Assembly (NCBI GenBank): GCA_035429725.1
Contig: DAOMFI010000068.1
Location: 1-16,602 of the forward strand
From: JALORV01 sp035429725
Lineage (GTDB): Bacteria > Pseudomonadota > Gammaproteobacteria > Burkholderiales > Burkholderiaceae_F
Length of the DNA: 16,602 nucleotides
Reading direction: 5' to 3'
Shown here piece by piece: positions 6,209 through 14,181 of the stretch; the first letter of the stretch is position 1; each line of letters opens with the position of its first letter. Under the pieces are notes generated by a model. That model was not told the DNA's origin, did not search any database, and saw nothing but the letters and a program-made list of their open reading frames with translations. Position numbers and translations under genes: made by a program.

Positions 6209-8758
6209 TCACCAATCTTCCCGTACCGCGCGTACGGCCTCGCCGGACGCCGCGCGGCGCCCGGCGAGCAGCGCCGTCACCGTGGCGGTTGCCAGCAGCG
6301 CCGTTACCAGCAGCGCGAGCAGGCCCGCCGGCACGTGCAGTTCCATCGTCCAGTGAAACGACTGCGGATTGACGACGTGGATCAGCACCAGCGCCACCGC
6401 GAAGCCTACGGCGAGCCCGCTCGCGATACCCAGCAGCGTCACCAGCAGGCCTTCTATCGCGAACTGGCGCAGGATCTGCCGGCGCGTCACGCCAAGGTGG
6501 CGCAGCATCCCGAACTCCTTGGTGCGCGCCAGCGCCTGCGAGGAAAAGGTGGCGGCGATGCCGATCAGGCCGATGACGATGGCGGCGATTTCCAGCAGGT
6601 ACGTGACGGCGAAGCTGCGATCGAAGATGTCGAGGCTGATCCGCCGGATCTCGCCCGGCTGGAGAAATTCGGCCTGATGTCCGACGTCGAGCTGATCGCG
6701 CACGGCCTCGATCACGTCGTTGGGCCGGACGCCAGGCGCAAGCCACAGTGCCGCGTCGGTGCGCGTGCTGTCGCCGGTGATGCGCTGGTAGTCGGTGTCG
6801 CGCAGCGCGATTGCGCCACCCTGCCGCGCATAGTCGCGCCAGGTGCCGATGACGAGGAATTCGTGCTCCGCGCCCGAGAGCGGAATGCGGATTCGCTGTC
6901 CGACTTCGATCCCGTACAGCTCGCTCATCGGCTGGCTGATCCAGGCCGGCGGCGGATCACCGGCCTTCCAGTCGATGGCCCGCCCGATCAGAGGCAGGGC
7001 CGGGCGAGCCGTGTCCAGCGGACGGATCACCAGCGTCACCGGCGATCGCCTGGAGTCCCAGATCACACGCACAAAGCGCGAGAACTCGGCGCGCTGCACG
7101 CCGGGGGCGGAAGCGAGAATGGCGCGATCACGTTCCGAAAGATAGGCGGTCGTCATCGACTCGCCCCGGCTGCCCGCGCGGACATAGAGGTCGGCAGGCA
7201 GCACCTGGCCGAGCCAGACGTCGAGCGACTGGCGGAAGCTCGTCACCATCGTGGCCATCGCGACCATCAGCGCAAAGCTTGCAACGATCCCGGCCAGTCC
7301 GATCGCGGCACCCGAGGGTGCCTGGGCGAGCCGCGTCGTGGCCCCGAGCCACGCCACGCTCCGTGAGCGACGGCTGGCGCGGCCGATGCGGGCAAAGATC
7401 GTCTGCGCCAGCCGCGGCTGCAGCAGGATCGCGCCGACCAGCAGCAGAGCAATCGCGATGTAGCCGAAGATCGGCAGGTCGCCGACCGGTGGCAGCAAGG
7501 CGGCGCCGGCGCCGAGCGCCAGCACCAGGACCGCTGGCCACAGCTTGGCGGCGAGGGGCTTGAGGGCATCGACCTCCGATCCGGACTTCAAAGCCAGCGC
7601 GGGCTCGACACGCGCCGCCTCACGCGCCGGTCCCCAGCCGCCGGCAATCGCGGCCGCAACGCCCAGCACGAAGAACGCAATCGTCCAGCCCGGGTTGATC
7701 GAAAGTCGAGCCTGCGCGCCGGCAAAGAAGCCGCTGCCGAGGTCGCCTCCCAGCACCGCGAGCGCCGCCGCTGCCAGCGCCATGCCGATGGCGATGCCGA
7801 GCGCGGACCCGATCACCCCGGCGATCGCCGCCTCGCCGACCAGCCAGCGCTGAAGTTCGCCCGCCGTGAGTCCGCTGATGCGCAGGAACGCCAGTTCCGT
7901 CCGGCGTGCGACGACAGCCTGAGCCTGCAGCGAAAAGACGAGGAAGGCTCCGGTGAACAGTGCCACCAGAGCCAGGACGTTGAGGTTGACCCGGTACGCG
8001 CGCGAAACGTTCGAGACCCGCTGCGCGGCCTCATCCGGCGTGGCGAGCGTCACGCCGGGCGGCAGCAGCGCGTTGATCGTCTCACGCGCTACCGCCGGGC
8101 TGGCATTGGCGGCCAGCTTGATGTCGATGCGATGCAGGCGCCCGAGCTGGTCGAGGCGCGACTGCGCCGCGCCGATGTCGAGCACCGCGAGTTCCTCGCC
8201 TTCGCGGGCGCGTGGCAGGTGGCCGGCGATCGGGAAGGTGACGGCCTTCGGCCCAACCTGCAGCGTGAGTGTGTCGCCGGGCTTGACCTTGAAGCGCTCA
8301 AGCGCGGCCGGAGAAAGGAAGAGGCCGCCGCCCAGCAGTGCGAACGGTCCCGCGTCGCGGGCCTCGGGCTCGCCGACCAGCGCAGGCGAAAGAAGCGCTG
8401 CGCGGAAGATGTCGACCCCGACGACACGCAGCGTGGCGAGCCCGGCCGATGAACGCGGCATCGAAGGCACCGGGGCTTCGACTTCGACGACCGGGCTCGC
8501 CGTGTCGACCTCGGGCAACGCCGCGATGCGCGCGTACAGCTGCTCGTCGAAGCCGCTCCGTCCGCCACTGATGCTGAAGTCGGCCTGGCCGAGCACGTGG
8601 CGCACCGCACCCGAAAACTCGTCGAGCGCGGAAGCGTTGATCAGGTTGATGGCGTAGCCGAGCGCCACACCGGTTGCGATGGCAATCACCTGCACGATCG
8701 CCCGCAGCGGGTGGTGGCGCGCGTAGCCGCCGGAGAGGTGCGCGAGCAGCCACAGCAT
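6209..8758 (-). CDS. Two-module FtsX-like ABC permease (AttFG-type)
   Basis: 849 residues from the ATG at 8758. This start places MLWLLAHLSGGYARHHPLRA directly before the first helix; an in-frame upstream extension overlaps the P-ATPase gene and reads as noise. Order: first helix (about 19-40); a large periplasmic MacB-PCD-like domain (about 45-255); FtsX module 1 with helices near 258-280, 308-335 and 358-378; two central helices (about 407-447); a helix near 478-505; a second periplasmic domain (about 510-710); FtsX module 2 (about 715-838), with RTKEFGMLRHLGVTRRQI and VNPQSFHWTME. The last motif is seen in permeases partnered with AttH-like proteins. By family this is the membrane part of a non-canonical ABC system, acting through periplasmic movement or lipid/lipoprotein extraction. 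Its ATPase is probably the gene at 11401-12081, separated from it by the P-ATPase. AttH follows directly. Confidence 0.92.
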   Translation of the reverse strand: MLWLLAHLSGGYARHHPLRAIVQVIAIATGVALGYAINLINASALDEFSGAVRHVLGQADFSISGGRSGFDEQLYARIAALPEVDTASPVVEVEAPVPSMPRSSAGLATLRVVGVDIFRAALLSPALVGEPEARDAGPFALLGGGLFLSPAALERFKVKPGDTLTLQVGPKAVTFPIAGHLPRAREGEELAVLDIGAAQSRLDQLGRLHRIDIKLAANASPAVARETINALLPPGVTLATPDEAAQRVSNVSRAYRVNLNVLALVALFTGAFLVFSLQAQAVVARRTELAFLRISGLTAGELQRWLVGEAAIAGVIGSALGIAIGMALAAAALAVLGGDLGSGFFAGAQARLSINPGWTIAFFVLGVAAAIAGGWGPAREAARVEPALALKSGSEVDALKPLAAKLWPAVLVLALGAGAALLPPVGDLPIFGYIAIALLLVGAILLQPRLAQTIFARIGRASRRSRSVAWLGATTRLAQAPSGAAIGLAGIVASFALMVAMATMVTSFRQSLDVWLGQVLPADLYVRAGSRGESMTTAYLSERDRAILASAPGVQRAEFSRFVRVIWDSRRSPVTLVIRPLDTARPALPLIGRAIDWKAGDPPPAWISQPMSELYGIEVGQRIRIPLSGAEHEFLVIGTWRDYARQGGAIALRDTDYQRITGDSTRTDAALWLAPGVRPNDVIEAVRDQLDVGHQAEFLQPGEIRRISLDIFDRSFAVTYLLEIAAIVIGLIGIAATFSSQALARTKEFGMLRHLGVTRRQILRQFAIEGLLVTLLGIASGLAVGFAVALVLIHVVNPQSFHWTMELHVPAGLLALLVTALLATATVTALLAGRRAASGEAVRAVREDW

Positions 8759-8796
8759 GCGACCCAGTGTACCGAGATGACGCGGCTGGCTCGCGG

Positions 8797-11346
8797 TCAG
8801 ACGTGTACTCGGTTGCCGAACGCGGACTTGATGAGTTCGTTGGTGATGACGTAGGCCACCGTGATGCCCACCAGGAGCGCCAGTACGCCCGGCCCGAGCG
8901 GGACGAAGTCGAACAGTGCCTGGGAAACCGGCAGGTACGGCAGCGCAAGCGCGGCCCCCGCCGCCGCAGCACTGATCCAGAAAAGAATCGGCGACGGCGC
9001 GCTGCGCCACAGCGGCCGCTGCGTCCGCACGACCAGCAGGATCATGACCTCCGTCAGCAGCGACTCGACGAACCACGCAGTGCGGAACTCGGCCGGCGAA
9101 ACGTGCAGAACGCCGAGGAGAAAGACGAAGGTCAACACGTCGAAGACCGAACTTGCGAGACCGAATACCAGCATGAAATTGCGGATCGTCGCGACATCCC
9201 AGCGGCGCGGCCGCGCGATGGCCTCGCCGTCGACGCGGTCACCGGGAATCGCCATCGCCGGCAGGTCCGACAGGAAGTTGTTGAGCAGGATCTGCTTCGG
9301 CAGCAGCGGCAGGAACGGAATCACCAGCGACAGTGCAGCCATGCTGATCATGTTGCCGAAGTTGGCGCTCGTGGTTGTGAAGACGTATTTCAGCGTGTTG
9401 GCAAACACGCGCCGACCCTCGTCGATTGCGCGCGTGAGCACCGTGAGGTCGTGCTGCAGCAGGACGAAGTCGGCACTCTCGCGGGCCACGTCGACGGCGG
9501 TGTCCACCGAGATGCCGACATCGGCCGCGTGCAGCGCCGGGGCGTCGTTGATGCCGTCGCCGAGGTAACCGACGACATGGCCTGCGTGCCTCAGCGCCCG
9601 GATGATGCGCTCCTTCTGTCCGGGGTCGACCTCCGCGAAGATGGAGGTCCGATGGGCGACATGCCAGAGCGCCTCGTCGTGCATCTCGCGCAGTTCAGCG
9701 CCGGTCAGGATGCGTCCGGCCTTGAGACCGACGTCCTGCGCCACATGCGCGGCGACCCGAAGGCTGTCGCCGGTGATGATCTTCAACGCGACGCCCCGAC
9801 GCTTCAGTTGTTTGATGGCCTCCGCGGCATCTGGCTTCGGCGGGTCGAAGAACAGCAGGAAGCCTTCGAACACCATCGTCTGCTCGTCGTCGACCGCATA
9901 GCGCTTGCGGCTCTCGATGGTTCGTGTGGCCACCCCCAGCACGCGGAAGCCTGCATCCGCCCACGCGGCCGCGCGTTCACGAAGTTGCTCCCGTTCAGTG
10001 TCGCCGATGGGTACGGCCGCCGTTCCTTGGCGCCGGCCGGTGCAGACCGCGAGCACGGCGTCGAGCGCACCCTTGGTGATCAGAGTGTCGCCGTCCCGCC
10101 CGGGGCGGCGCACGGCTATGGTCATGCGCTTGCGGAAGAAGTCGTAGGGGATCTCCTCGGTCTTGGTCCATTCGTCGAGGGCGAGCGCGCGGCTCGCGGT
10201 GCAGATGGCTTCGTCGAGCGCATTCGGCAGGCCCGTCTGCAACCGCGCGTTCAGTGCCGCCAGTCGCAGTACGTGTTCTGAAGGCTGTCCCGCGGCGTCG
10301 GTCGCGCCGTCCAGCCGCACGACGCCGGCGGTGAGCGTCCCTGTCTTGTCCGTCGCGAGCACCGTCATGGCGCCAAAGTTCTCCATCGCTGCGAGACGCC
10401 GCACGATGACACCGGCACTCGCCATGCGGCGCGCTCCGCGTGACAACGTCAGGCTCACGACGGCCGGCAGCAGCTCCGGAGCGAGGCCGACGGCAAGCGC
10501 CACCGCGAACAGCAATGAATCCGTGACTGGCCGGTCGGACGCGACATTCGCGGCGAAGATCACGAGCACCAGCAGCGTCATCACCTGAGTCAGAAGCTGT
10601 CCGAAGCGGCGCAACCCACGCTCGAAGTCGGTTTCCGGCGCCCGTTGCGCCAGGCGCGCGGCGATTTCGCCGAACTCCGACCGTCGGCCGGTGGCGGTGA
10701 TGAGAACCTTGGCTGTCCCGCTGCGCACGTTCGTTCCGAGGCAGACATAGTTGGGTCGCTGTGCAAGGCCGGCCGCGGCATCGGCACGGCCCGGAGTCTT
10801 CTCGACCGGGAACGACTCGCCGGTCAACGCCGCCTCGTTGACAAAGAAGTCATCGGCCTCCAGCACCAGGCCGTCGGCGGGCACGAGGCTGCCGGCCGAC
10901 AGCAGCACGATGTCTCCAGGCACGACGTCTCGGGCGTCCCGTTCGACCACCGTGCCGTCGCGCAGCAGGCGGGCCCGCAGACTGACGCGCGCGAGCAGCT
11001 TCTCCACGGCCCGCGAAGCCGTGTACTCCTGCGTAAAGGTGAGGGCGGCGCTGGCGGCGATGATCGTCATGACGATCAGTGAGTCGAGCCAGTCGCGGTT
11101 GATCGCCGAGATCACCGCGGCAAAGACCAGGATCAGCAGCAGCGGGCTCTTGAATTGCGCCGCCAGCGTGGCGAGCGCGCCGGCGCGGCTTGATCGGCCG
11201 ATCTCGTTGGGACCGTTTTCCTGCAATCGGCGCTCGGCATCCCCCGAGGCCAAGCCCTCGCGGCGGCTTTCGAGCGCCGCCAGCACTGTGTCAGGGTCCT
11301 CTGCCCACGGTGCCGTGGGGCCGGCATTCGAGCTGTCCCGGGCCAT
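8797..11346 (-). CDS. P-type ATPase, MgtA-like (magnesium-translocating, P3B type)
   Basis: 849 residues with all catalytic motifs: actuator-domain TGES (175-178), membrane motif PELLP in helix 4 (290-294), phosphorylation site DKTGTLT (333-339, Asp333), KGA (425-427), TGD (525-527) and hinge GDGINDAP (596-603). The C-terminal helices carry YVFTTTSANFGNM and LPKQILLNNFLSDLPAMAI, which are strongly characteristic of MgtA/MgtB rather than Ca or H pumps. Family role: import of Mg2+ into the cytoplasm at low external Mg. No Mg-sensing leader is possible in the 54 bases upstream, unlike enteric mgtA. The gene lies between the LolD-like ATPase (54 bases before) and the FtsX permease (38 bases after), all on one strand. 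This is an unexpected position that separates two parts of a likely ABC system. Cation specificity is inferred from family only. Confidence 0.93.
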   Translation of the reverse strand: MARDSSNAGPTAPWAEDPDTVLAALESRREGLASGDAERRLQENGPNEIGRSSRAGALATLAAQFKSPLLLILVFAAVISAINRDWLDSLIVMTIIAASAALTFTQEYTASRAVEKLLARVSLRARLLRDGTVVERDARDVVPGDIVLLSAGSLVPADGLVLEADDFFVNEAALTGESFPVEKTPGRADAAAGLAQRPNYVCLGTNVRSGTAKVLITATGRRSEFGEIAARLAQRAPETDFERGLRRFGQLLTQVMTLLVLVIFAANVASDRPVTDSLLFAVALAVGLAPELLPAVVSLTLSRGARRMASAGVIVRRLAAMENFGAMTVLATDKTGTLTAGVVRLDGATDAAGQPSEHVLRLAALNARLQTGLPNALDEAICTASRALALDEWTKTEEIPYDFFRKRMTIAVRRPGRDGDTLITKGALDAVLAVCTGRRQGTAAVPIGDTEREQLRERAAAWADAGFRVLGVATRTIESRKRYAVDDEQTMVFEGFLLFFDPPKPDAAEAIKQLKRRGVALKIITGDSLRVAAHVAQDVGLKAGRILTGAELREMHDEALWHVAHRTSIFAEVDPGQKERIIRALRHAGHVVGYLGDGINDAPALHAADVGISVDTAVDVARESADFVLLQHDLTVLTRAIDEGRRVFANTLKYVFTTTSANFGNMISMAALSLVIPFLPLLPKQILLNNFLSDLPAMAIPGDRVDGEAIARPRRWDVATIRNFMLVFGLASSVFDVLTFVFLLGVLHVSPAEFRTAWFVESLLTEVMILLVVRTQRPLWRSAPSPILFWISAAAAGAALALPYLPVSQALFDFVPLGPGVLALLVGITVAYVITNELIKSAFGNRVHV

Positions 11347-11368
11347 GGAGTCACACTAGCCCCAACGG

Positions 11369-11389
11369 CGCCCGACGCTTGTCCGGGCG
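11369..11389 (-). other. Short GC hairpin between ABC ATPase and P-ATPase genes
   Basis: CGCCCG (11369-11374) pairs with CGGGCG (11384-11389) across a 9-base loop inside the 54-base intergenic gap. No U-tract follows on the minus strand. It could weaken readthrough from the ABC ATPase gene into the P-ATPase gene, or be chance. Confidence 0.25.
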
Positions 11390-11400
11390 TCAAGCAACGC

Positions 11401-12081
11401 TCAAAGTGGCACGAGTTTCCCGTGGTCCAGCCGCAGCACGCGGTCGGCCGTGGCCGCGGCCGCTTCGGAGTGCGTGACCAGCACACCGGCGGCGCCGCGG
11501 CCACGGATCTCGCGCGCGAGCAGGTCCAGCACAACGGTTGCGGTGTCGGGATCGAGGTTTCCGGTCGGCTCGTCGGCCAGCACCAGCGCCGGGCGGTGCA
11601 CCAGTGCGCGCGCCACGGCCACGCGCTGCAGTTCACCGCCGGAGAGTTCGCGCGGCATGCTGTCGTCGCGACCGCCGAGCCCGACTTCGGCCAGCAGCTC
11701 GCGCGCGCGCTGCTCGCGTGCCTCGGGCATCTCTCCGAGCAACACCAGCGGCAGGGCCACGTTCTGCAGCACCGTGAGGTGCGGCAGAACGTGGAACGCC
11801 TGGAACACGAAACCCAGCTTTGCACGCCGCGTCAGCGTGCGCGCATCGTCGTGCATGCGTGCGATGTCGGCGCCATCGATGATCACGGAGCCGGCGTCGG
11901 GCCGGTCCAGCCCCGCGATCAGGTTGAGCAGCGTCGATTTGCCCGAGCCGGACTCGCCGACGATCGCGATGTATTGGCCGCTGCCCACTTCGAGCTGCAG
12001 TTGATCGAGCACGACGCGCTCGCGATACCGCTTGGTGAGGCCGATCAGGTGCAGCATGCGATCGATTCTACGGGTGGGCAT
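11401..12081 (-). CDS. ABC transporter ATP-binding protein, LolD/MacB type (AttE-like)
   Basis: 226 residues if read from the ATG at 12081; the ATG at 12057 (MLHLIGLTKRYRER) gives 218 residues and aligns better with the usual start of this family, so the first eight residues are doubtful. Walker A GESGSGKST (42-50), Q-loop FVFQAFHVLP, signature LSGGELQR (146-153), Walker B/D-loop LVLADEPTGNLD (from 166) and switch His204 are all present. The LADEPTGNLD form is typical of ATPases that serve FtsX/MacB-like permeases (LolD, MacB, AttE). No other such permease is near, so its partner is most likely the FtsX protein at 6209-8758, beyond the P-ATPase. First gene of the minus-strand block; its promoter should lie in the 71 bases shared divergently with the threonine ammonia-lyase gene. 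Confidence 0.92.
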   Translation of the reverse strand: MPTRRIDRMLHLIGLTKRYRERVVLDQLQLEVGSGQYIAIVGESGSGKSTLLNLIAGLDRPDAGSVIIDGADIARMHDDARTLTRRAKLGFVFQAFHVLPHLTVLQNVALPLVLLGEMPEAREQRARELLAEVGLGGRDDSMPRELSGGELQRVAVARALVHRPALVLADEPTGNLDPDTATVVLDLLAREIRGRGAAGVLVTHSEAAAATADRVLRLDHGKLVPL

Positions 12082-12091
12082 CAGGCGTCCC

Positions 12092-12120
12092 GGCGACAGC
12101 GGCGTGACGCTCGCTACAAT
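12092..12120 (+). promoter_or_regulatory. Candidate sigma70-type promoter of the threonine ammonia-lyase gene
   Basis: A TACAAT at 12115-12120, in the context GCTACAATCGC, is a good -10 hexamer in this GC-rich DNA. The position 17 bases upstream reads GGCGAC, a poor -35. The expected leader to the TTG start is about 25 bases. Only the -10 is persuasive. Confidence 0.42.
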
Positions 12121-12152
12121 CGCAGCCCGTCCGCCGCCGGCACGAGCCTTCC

Positions 12153-13367
12153 TTGAGCGACACCGTCACACTGGATTCGATCCGCGCCGCGGCCGTGCGG
12201 CTGCATGGGCACGTCGAGGAGACGCCGTGCGTGCACTCGCGAACGCTGTCGCAGATCACCGGCGCCGAGGTCTACCTCAAGTTCGAGAACCTGCAGTTCA
12301 CCGCCTCCTTCAAGGAGCGCGGCGCGCTCAACAAGCTCTCAGTTCTGACGCCGCAGCAGCGCCAGGCCGGGGTCATCGCCGTCTCGGCCGGCAATCATGC
12401 GCAGGGCGTGGCGTATCACGCGCAGCGGCTCGGCATCCCGGCGGTGATCGTGATGCCGCGCTTCACGCCGATGGTGAAGATCGAGCGCACGCGCGGGTTC
12501 GGCGCGGAGATCATCCTCACCGGCGACACGTTCGATGACGCCCGTCAGGAAGCGTCGCTGCTGGCCGCGCGCCGCGGGCTGACGATGGTGCATCCATACG
12601 ACGACGCCGATGTGATCGCCGGGCAGGGCACTGTCGCGCTCGAGATGCTGGCGCAGCAGCCGGCGCTCGACTGCCTGTGCGTAGCCATTGGCGGCGGCGG
12701 TCTGATTTCCGGCATCGCCACCGGCGCGCGTGCGGTCAAGCCTGGCATCCAGATCATCGGCGTGCAGACCGACCAGTTTCCCTCGATGTACGCGGCGTTC
12801 AAGGGCGTCGAAATGCCGACCGCGAACGCCACGCTGGCCGAGGGCATCGCAGTCAAACGGCCGGGCGAGCTCACCTGGCCGATCGTCAAGCGACTGGTCG
12901 ACGACGTCGTGCTGGTGGCCGAGGGTGACATCGAGCAGGCCATCGTCATGCTGCTGGAGATCGAGAAGACGGTCGTAGAGGGCGCCGGTGCCGCTGGTCT
13001 CGCGGCGATGCTGCGCCATCGTGAACGCTTTCTCGGGCGCAAGGTCGGGCTGATCCTCTGCGGTGGCAACATCGATCCGATGGTGCTGGCCGACATCATC
13101 GAGCGCGGCATGGTGCGTGCTGGCCGACTGGCGCGCATCCGCGTCCACACGCGCGATGTTCCGGGCGAACTGGCACGCGCTGCCACGCTGATTGGGCAGG
13201 CGGGCGCGAACATCGAGGAGGTCGAGCATCAGCGCGCCTTCACGACGCTGCCGGTGCAGAACGCCGAACTGGAGTTCGTGCTGCAGACCCGCGGGCCCGA
13301 GCACATTGAAGAAGTGCTGCGCACATTGCGGGATGCAGGGCTCTACGCCGAGACGCATCCTTATTAG
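12153..13367 (+). CDS. ilvA: Threonine ammonia-lyase with C-terminal ACT domain
   Basis: 404 residues from a TTG start at 12153. No other start keeps the conserved N-terminus TLDSIRAAAVRLHGHVEETP, and no strong Shine-Dalgarno is visible. The PLP-binding lysine is Lys54 in SFKERGA. The substrate loop SAGNHAQG is at 78-85, the phosphate-binding glycine loop GGGGL at 180-184, and LCGGNID at 302-308. Residues about 326-404 form one ACT domain (ARIRVHTRDVPGELARAATL), the medium-length form common outside enterics. It deaminates L-threonine (and often serine) to 2-oxobutanoate and ammonia, either for isoleucine synthesis or for degradation; the single ACT domain suggests allosteric control. No other isoleucine genes adjoin it. 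The symbol ilvA is the usual one for this form, though tdcB-type catabolic use is possible. It is transcribed divergently from the ABC ATPase gene. Confidence 0.93.
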   Translation: MSDTVTLDSIRAAAVRLHGHVEETPCVHSRTLSQITGAEVYLKFENLQFTASFKERGALNKLSVLTPQQRQAGVIAVSAGNHAQGVAYHAQRLGIPAVIVMPRFTPMVKIERTRGFGAEIILTGDTFDDARQEASLLAARRGLTMVHPYDDADVIAGQGTVALEMLAQQPALDCLCVAIGGGGLISGIATGARAVKPGIQIIGVQTDQFPSMYAAFKGVEMPTANATLAEGIAVKRPGELTWPIVKRLVDDVVLVAEGDIEQAIVMLLEIEKTVVEGAGAAGLAAMLRHRERFLGRKVGLILCGGNIDPMVLADIIERGMVRAGRLARIRVHTRDVPGELARAATLIGQAGANIEEVEHQRAFTTLPVQNAELEFVLQTRGPEHIEEVLRTLRDAGLYAETHPY

Positions 13368-13476
13368 CCGTACCGCTCAAGCGCGATCTGCTGTCTTCTT
13401 CCGCGCGGTCAGTGCTCCACATCAGTGCATCGCATTGCGCTCGAGTTCGCGCGGTGGGTCCGCTTGCGCCAGATCA

Positions 13477-13504
13477 TTGGCCACTTCGGCCGCATCGCTA
13501 CCTT
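13477..13504 (+). promoter_or_regulatory. Weak candidate promoter upstream of the MGMT-fold gene
   Basis: TTGGCC (13477-13482), a 16-base spacer and TACCTT (13499-13504) match four of six consensus bases in each hexamer. The leader would be about 25 bases with a strong ribosome binding site. The 166-base interval after ilvA otherwise holds nothing recognisable. Confidence 0.28.
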
Positions 13505-13533
13505 ATGCCGCAGAGAGGGAAGAGGGAGGCGGC

Positions 13534-14049
13534 ATGGTCGCAGCGCGAACCCCGAACACCAGCATCGCCACCGGACGCAAGACAGCGCCGGCAAAGCGCA
13601 AGGCGAAACCGAAGGCGCCGAACTGGAGCGCCAAGCTACGGCCCGAACTCGAGCCGGAAATCGTCACCGACAAACGGCTCGGTGACCGGCTTCTGCTGCC
13701 GACACCGTTGCTGGTGGCAGAGGAGATCGCACAGGTCCCGCCGGGCAGGACGATTACCGTTTCGCAGGTGCGGGCCAATCTCGCCCGGCGCTTTGGTGCG
13801 GACCGCACCTGTCCGCTGATGACCGGCATCTTCGCGAAGATCCTGGCCGGCGCCGTGGCGGAAGATCTCTTGCAGGGGCACAAGCCGCGCTGGCCGGTAT
13901 GGCGGCTCGTCAGCGACAGCGGCGCCCTCAGTACAACGTGGCCACTGGATGATCTTTACCGGGCCACGCGCCTGCGCGAGGAAGGCGTTCGCCTCGGACA
14001 TCGCGCGGGCGCCTGGCTGGTGCTGAACCCGGGGAGTGCACCCGTCTAG
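13534..14049 (+). CDS. MGMT-fold (alkyltransferase-like) DNA-binding protein lacking the acceptor cysteine
   Basis: 171 residues; the ATG at 13534 is chosen because a strong Shine-Dalgarno, GGGAGG, stands about 5 bases before it. The first 45 residues are basic and disordered-looking (KTAPAKRKAKPKAPNW). Residues about 50-165 resemble the small 'MGMT family' proteins with the winged-helix DNA-binding domain of O6-alkylguanine-DNA alkyltransferase: LLLPTPLLVAEEIAQVPPGR, ITVSQVRANLARRFGAD, TCPLMTGIF. Where true alkyltransferases have PCHR(V) followed by a G-x-L turn, this protein has PVWRLV (121-126) then SDSGALS, so Val122 replaces the acceptor Cys. It should therefore not repair alkyl-DNA by itself. 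By analogy with ATL proteins it may bind DNA lesions, but that is inference. Cys93 in TCPLMTG is the only cysteine. It sits between ilvA and egtD, all on the plus strand. Confidence 0.72.
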   Translation: MVAARTPNTSIATGRKTAPAKRKAKPKAPNWSAKLRPELEPEIVTDKRLGDRLLLPTPLLVAEEIAQVPPGRTITVSQVRANLARRFGADRTCPLMTGIFAKILAGAVAEDLLQGHKPRWPVWRLVSDSGALSTTWPLDDLYRATRLREEGVRLGHRAGAWLVLNPGSAPV

Positions 14050-14170
14050 CTGTGCACCGTCGAAGTTCTCTCTGCGTTGACCCACGGCGGGTCGACGCGG
14101 ACGCTGGGCCTGACTCGTTCGCGGATGCACCGCTACCTGGCGGGGCGTGCAGCGTGGCGCCAGGCGGCCC

Positions 14171-14176
14171 TAGACT
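14171..14176 (+). promoter_or_regulatory. Candidate -10 hexamer immediately upstream of egtD
   Basis: TAGACT at 14171-14176 ends only 5 bases before the egtD ATG, and there is no Shine-Dalgarno in between. If real, transcription would begin at or near the start codon (leaderless mRNA). No good -35 is seen, so this is tentative. Confidence 0.28.
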
Positions 14177-14181
14177 GCGGC

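Noticed and set aside
5739..6746. A single minus-strand frame joining the AttH-like end across gap 3 to sequence inside the permease gene
   Set aside because: The joined part upstream of the gap is out of frame with the permease and has no protein-like features; the continuity depends on the arbitrary 100-N filler.
8759..9076. N-terminal extension of the FtsX permease by 106 residues
   Set aside because: It overlaps the P-ATPase C-terminus in another frame and lacks hydrophobic or conserved character; the start at 8758 precedes a normal first helix.
8674..10281. Long plus-strand open frame opposite the P-type ATPase
   Set aside because: It is a shadow of the GC-rich minus-strand gene: composition is Arg/Asp/Gln-rich with no recognisable domain, while the opposite strand has every P-ATPase motif.
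6209..11346. Identical length (849 residues) of the P-ATPase and the FtsX permease as a sign of duplication
   Set aside because: The two proteins share no motifs; equal length is coincidence.
11347..11400. Mg-sensing riboswitch upstream of the P-ATPase
   Set aside because: Only 54 bases are available and they contain just a 6-bp stem; known Mg leaders are much longer.
12339..13358. 339-codon minus-strand frame opposite ilvA
   Set aside because: Antisense shadow; all PLP and ACT features are on the plus strand.
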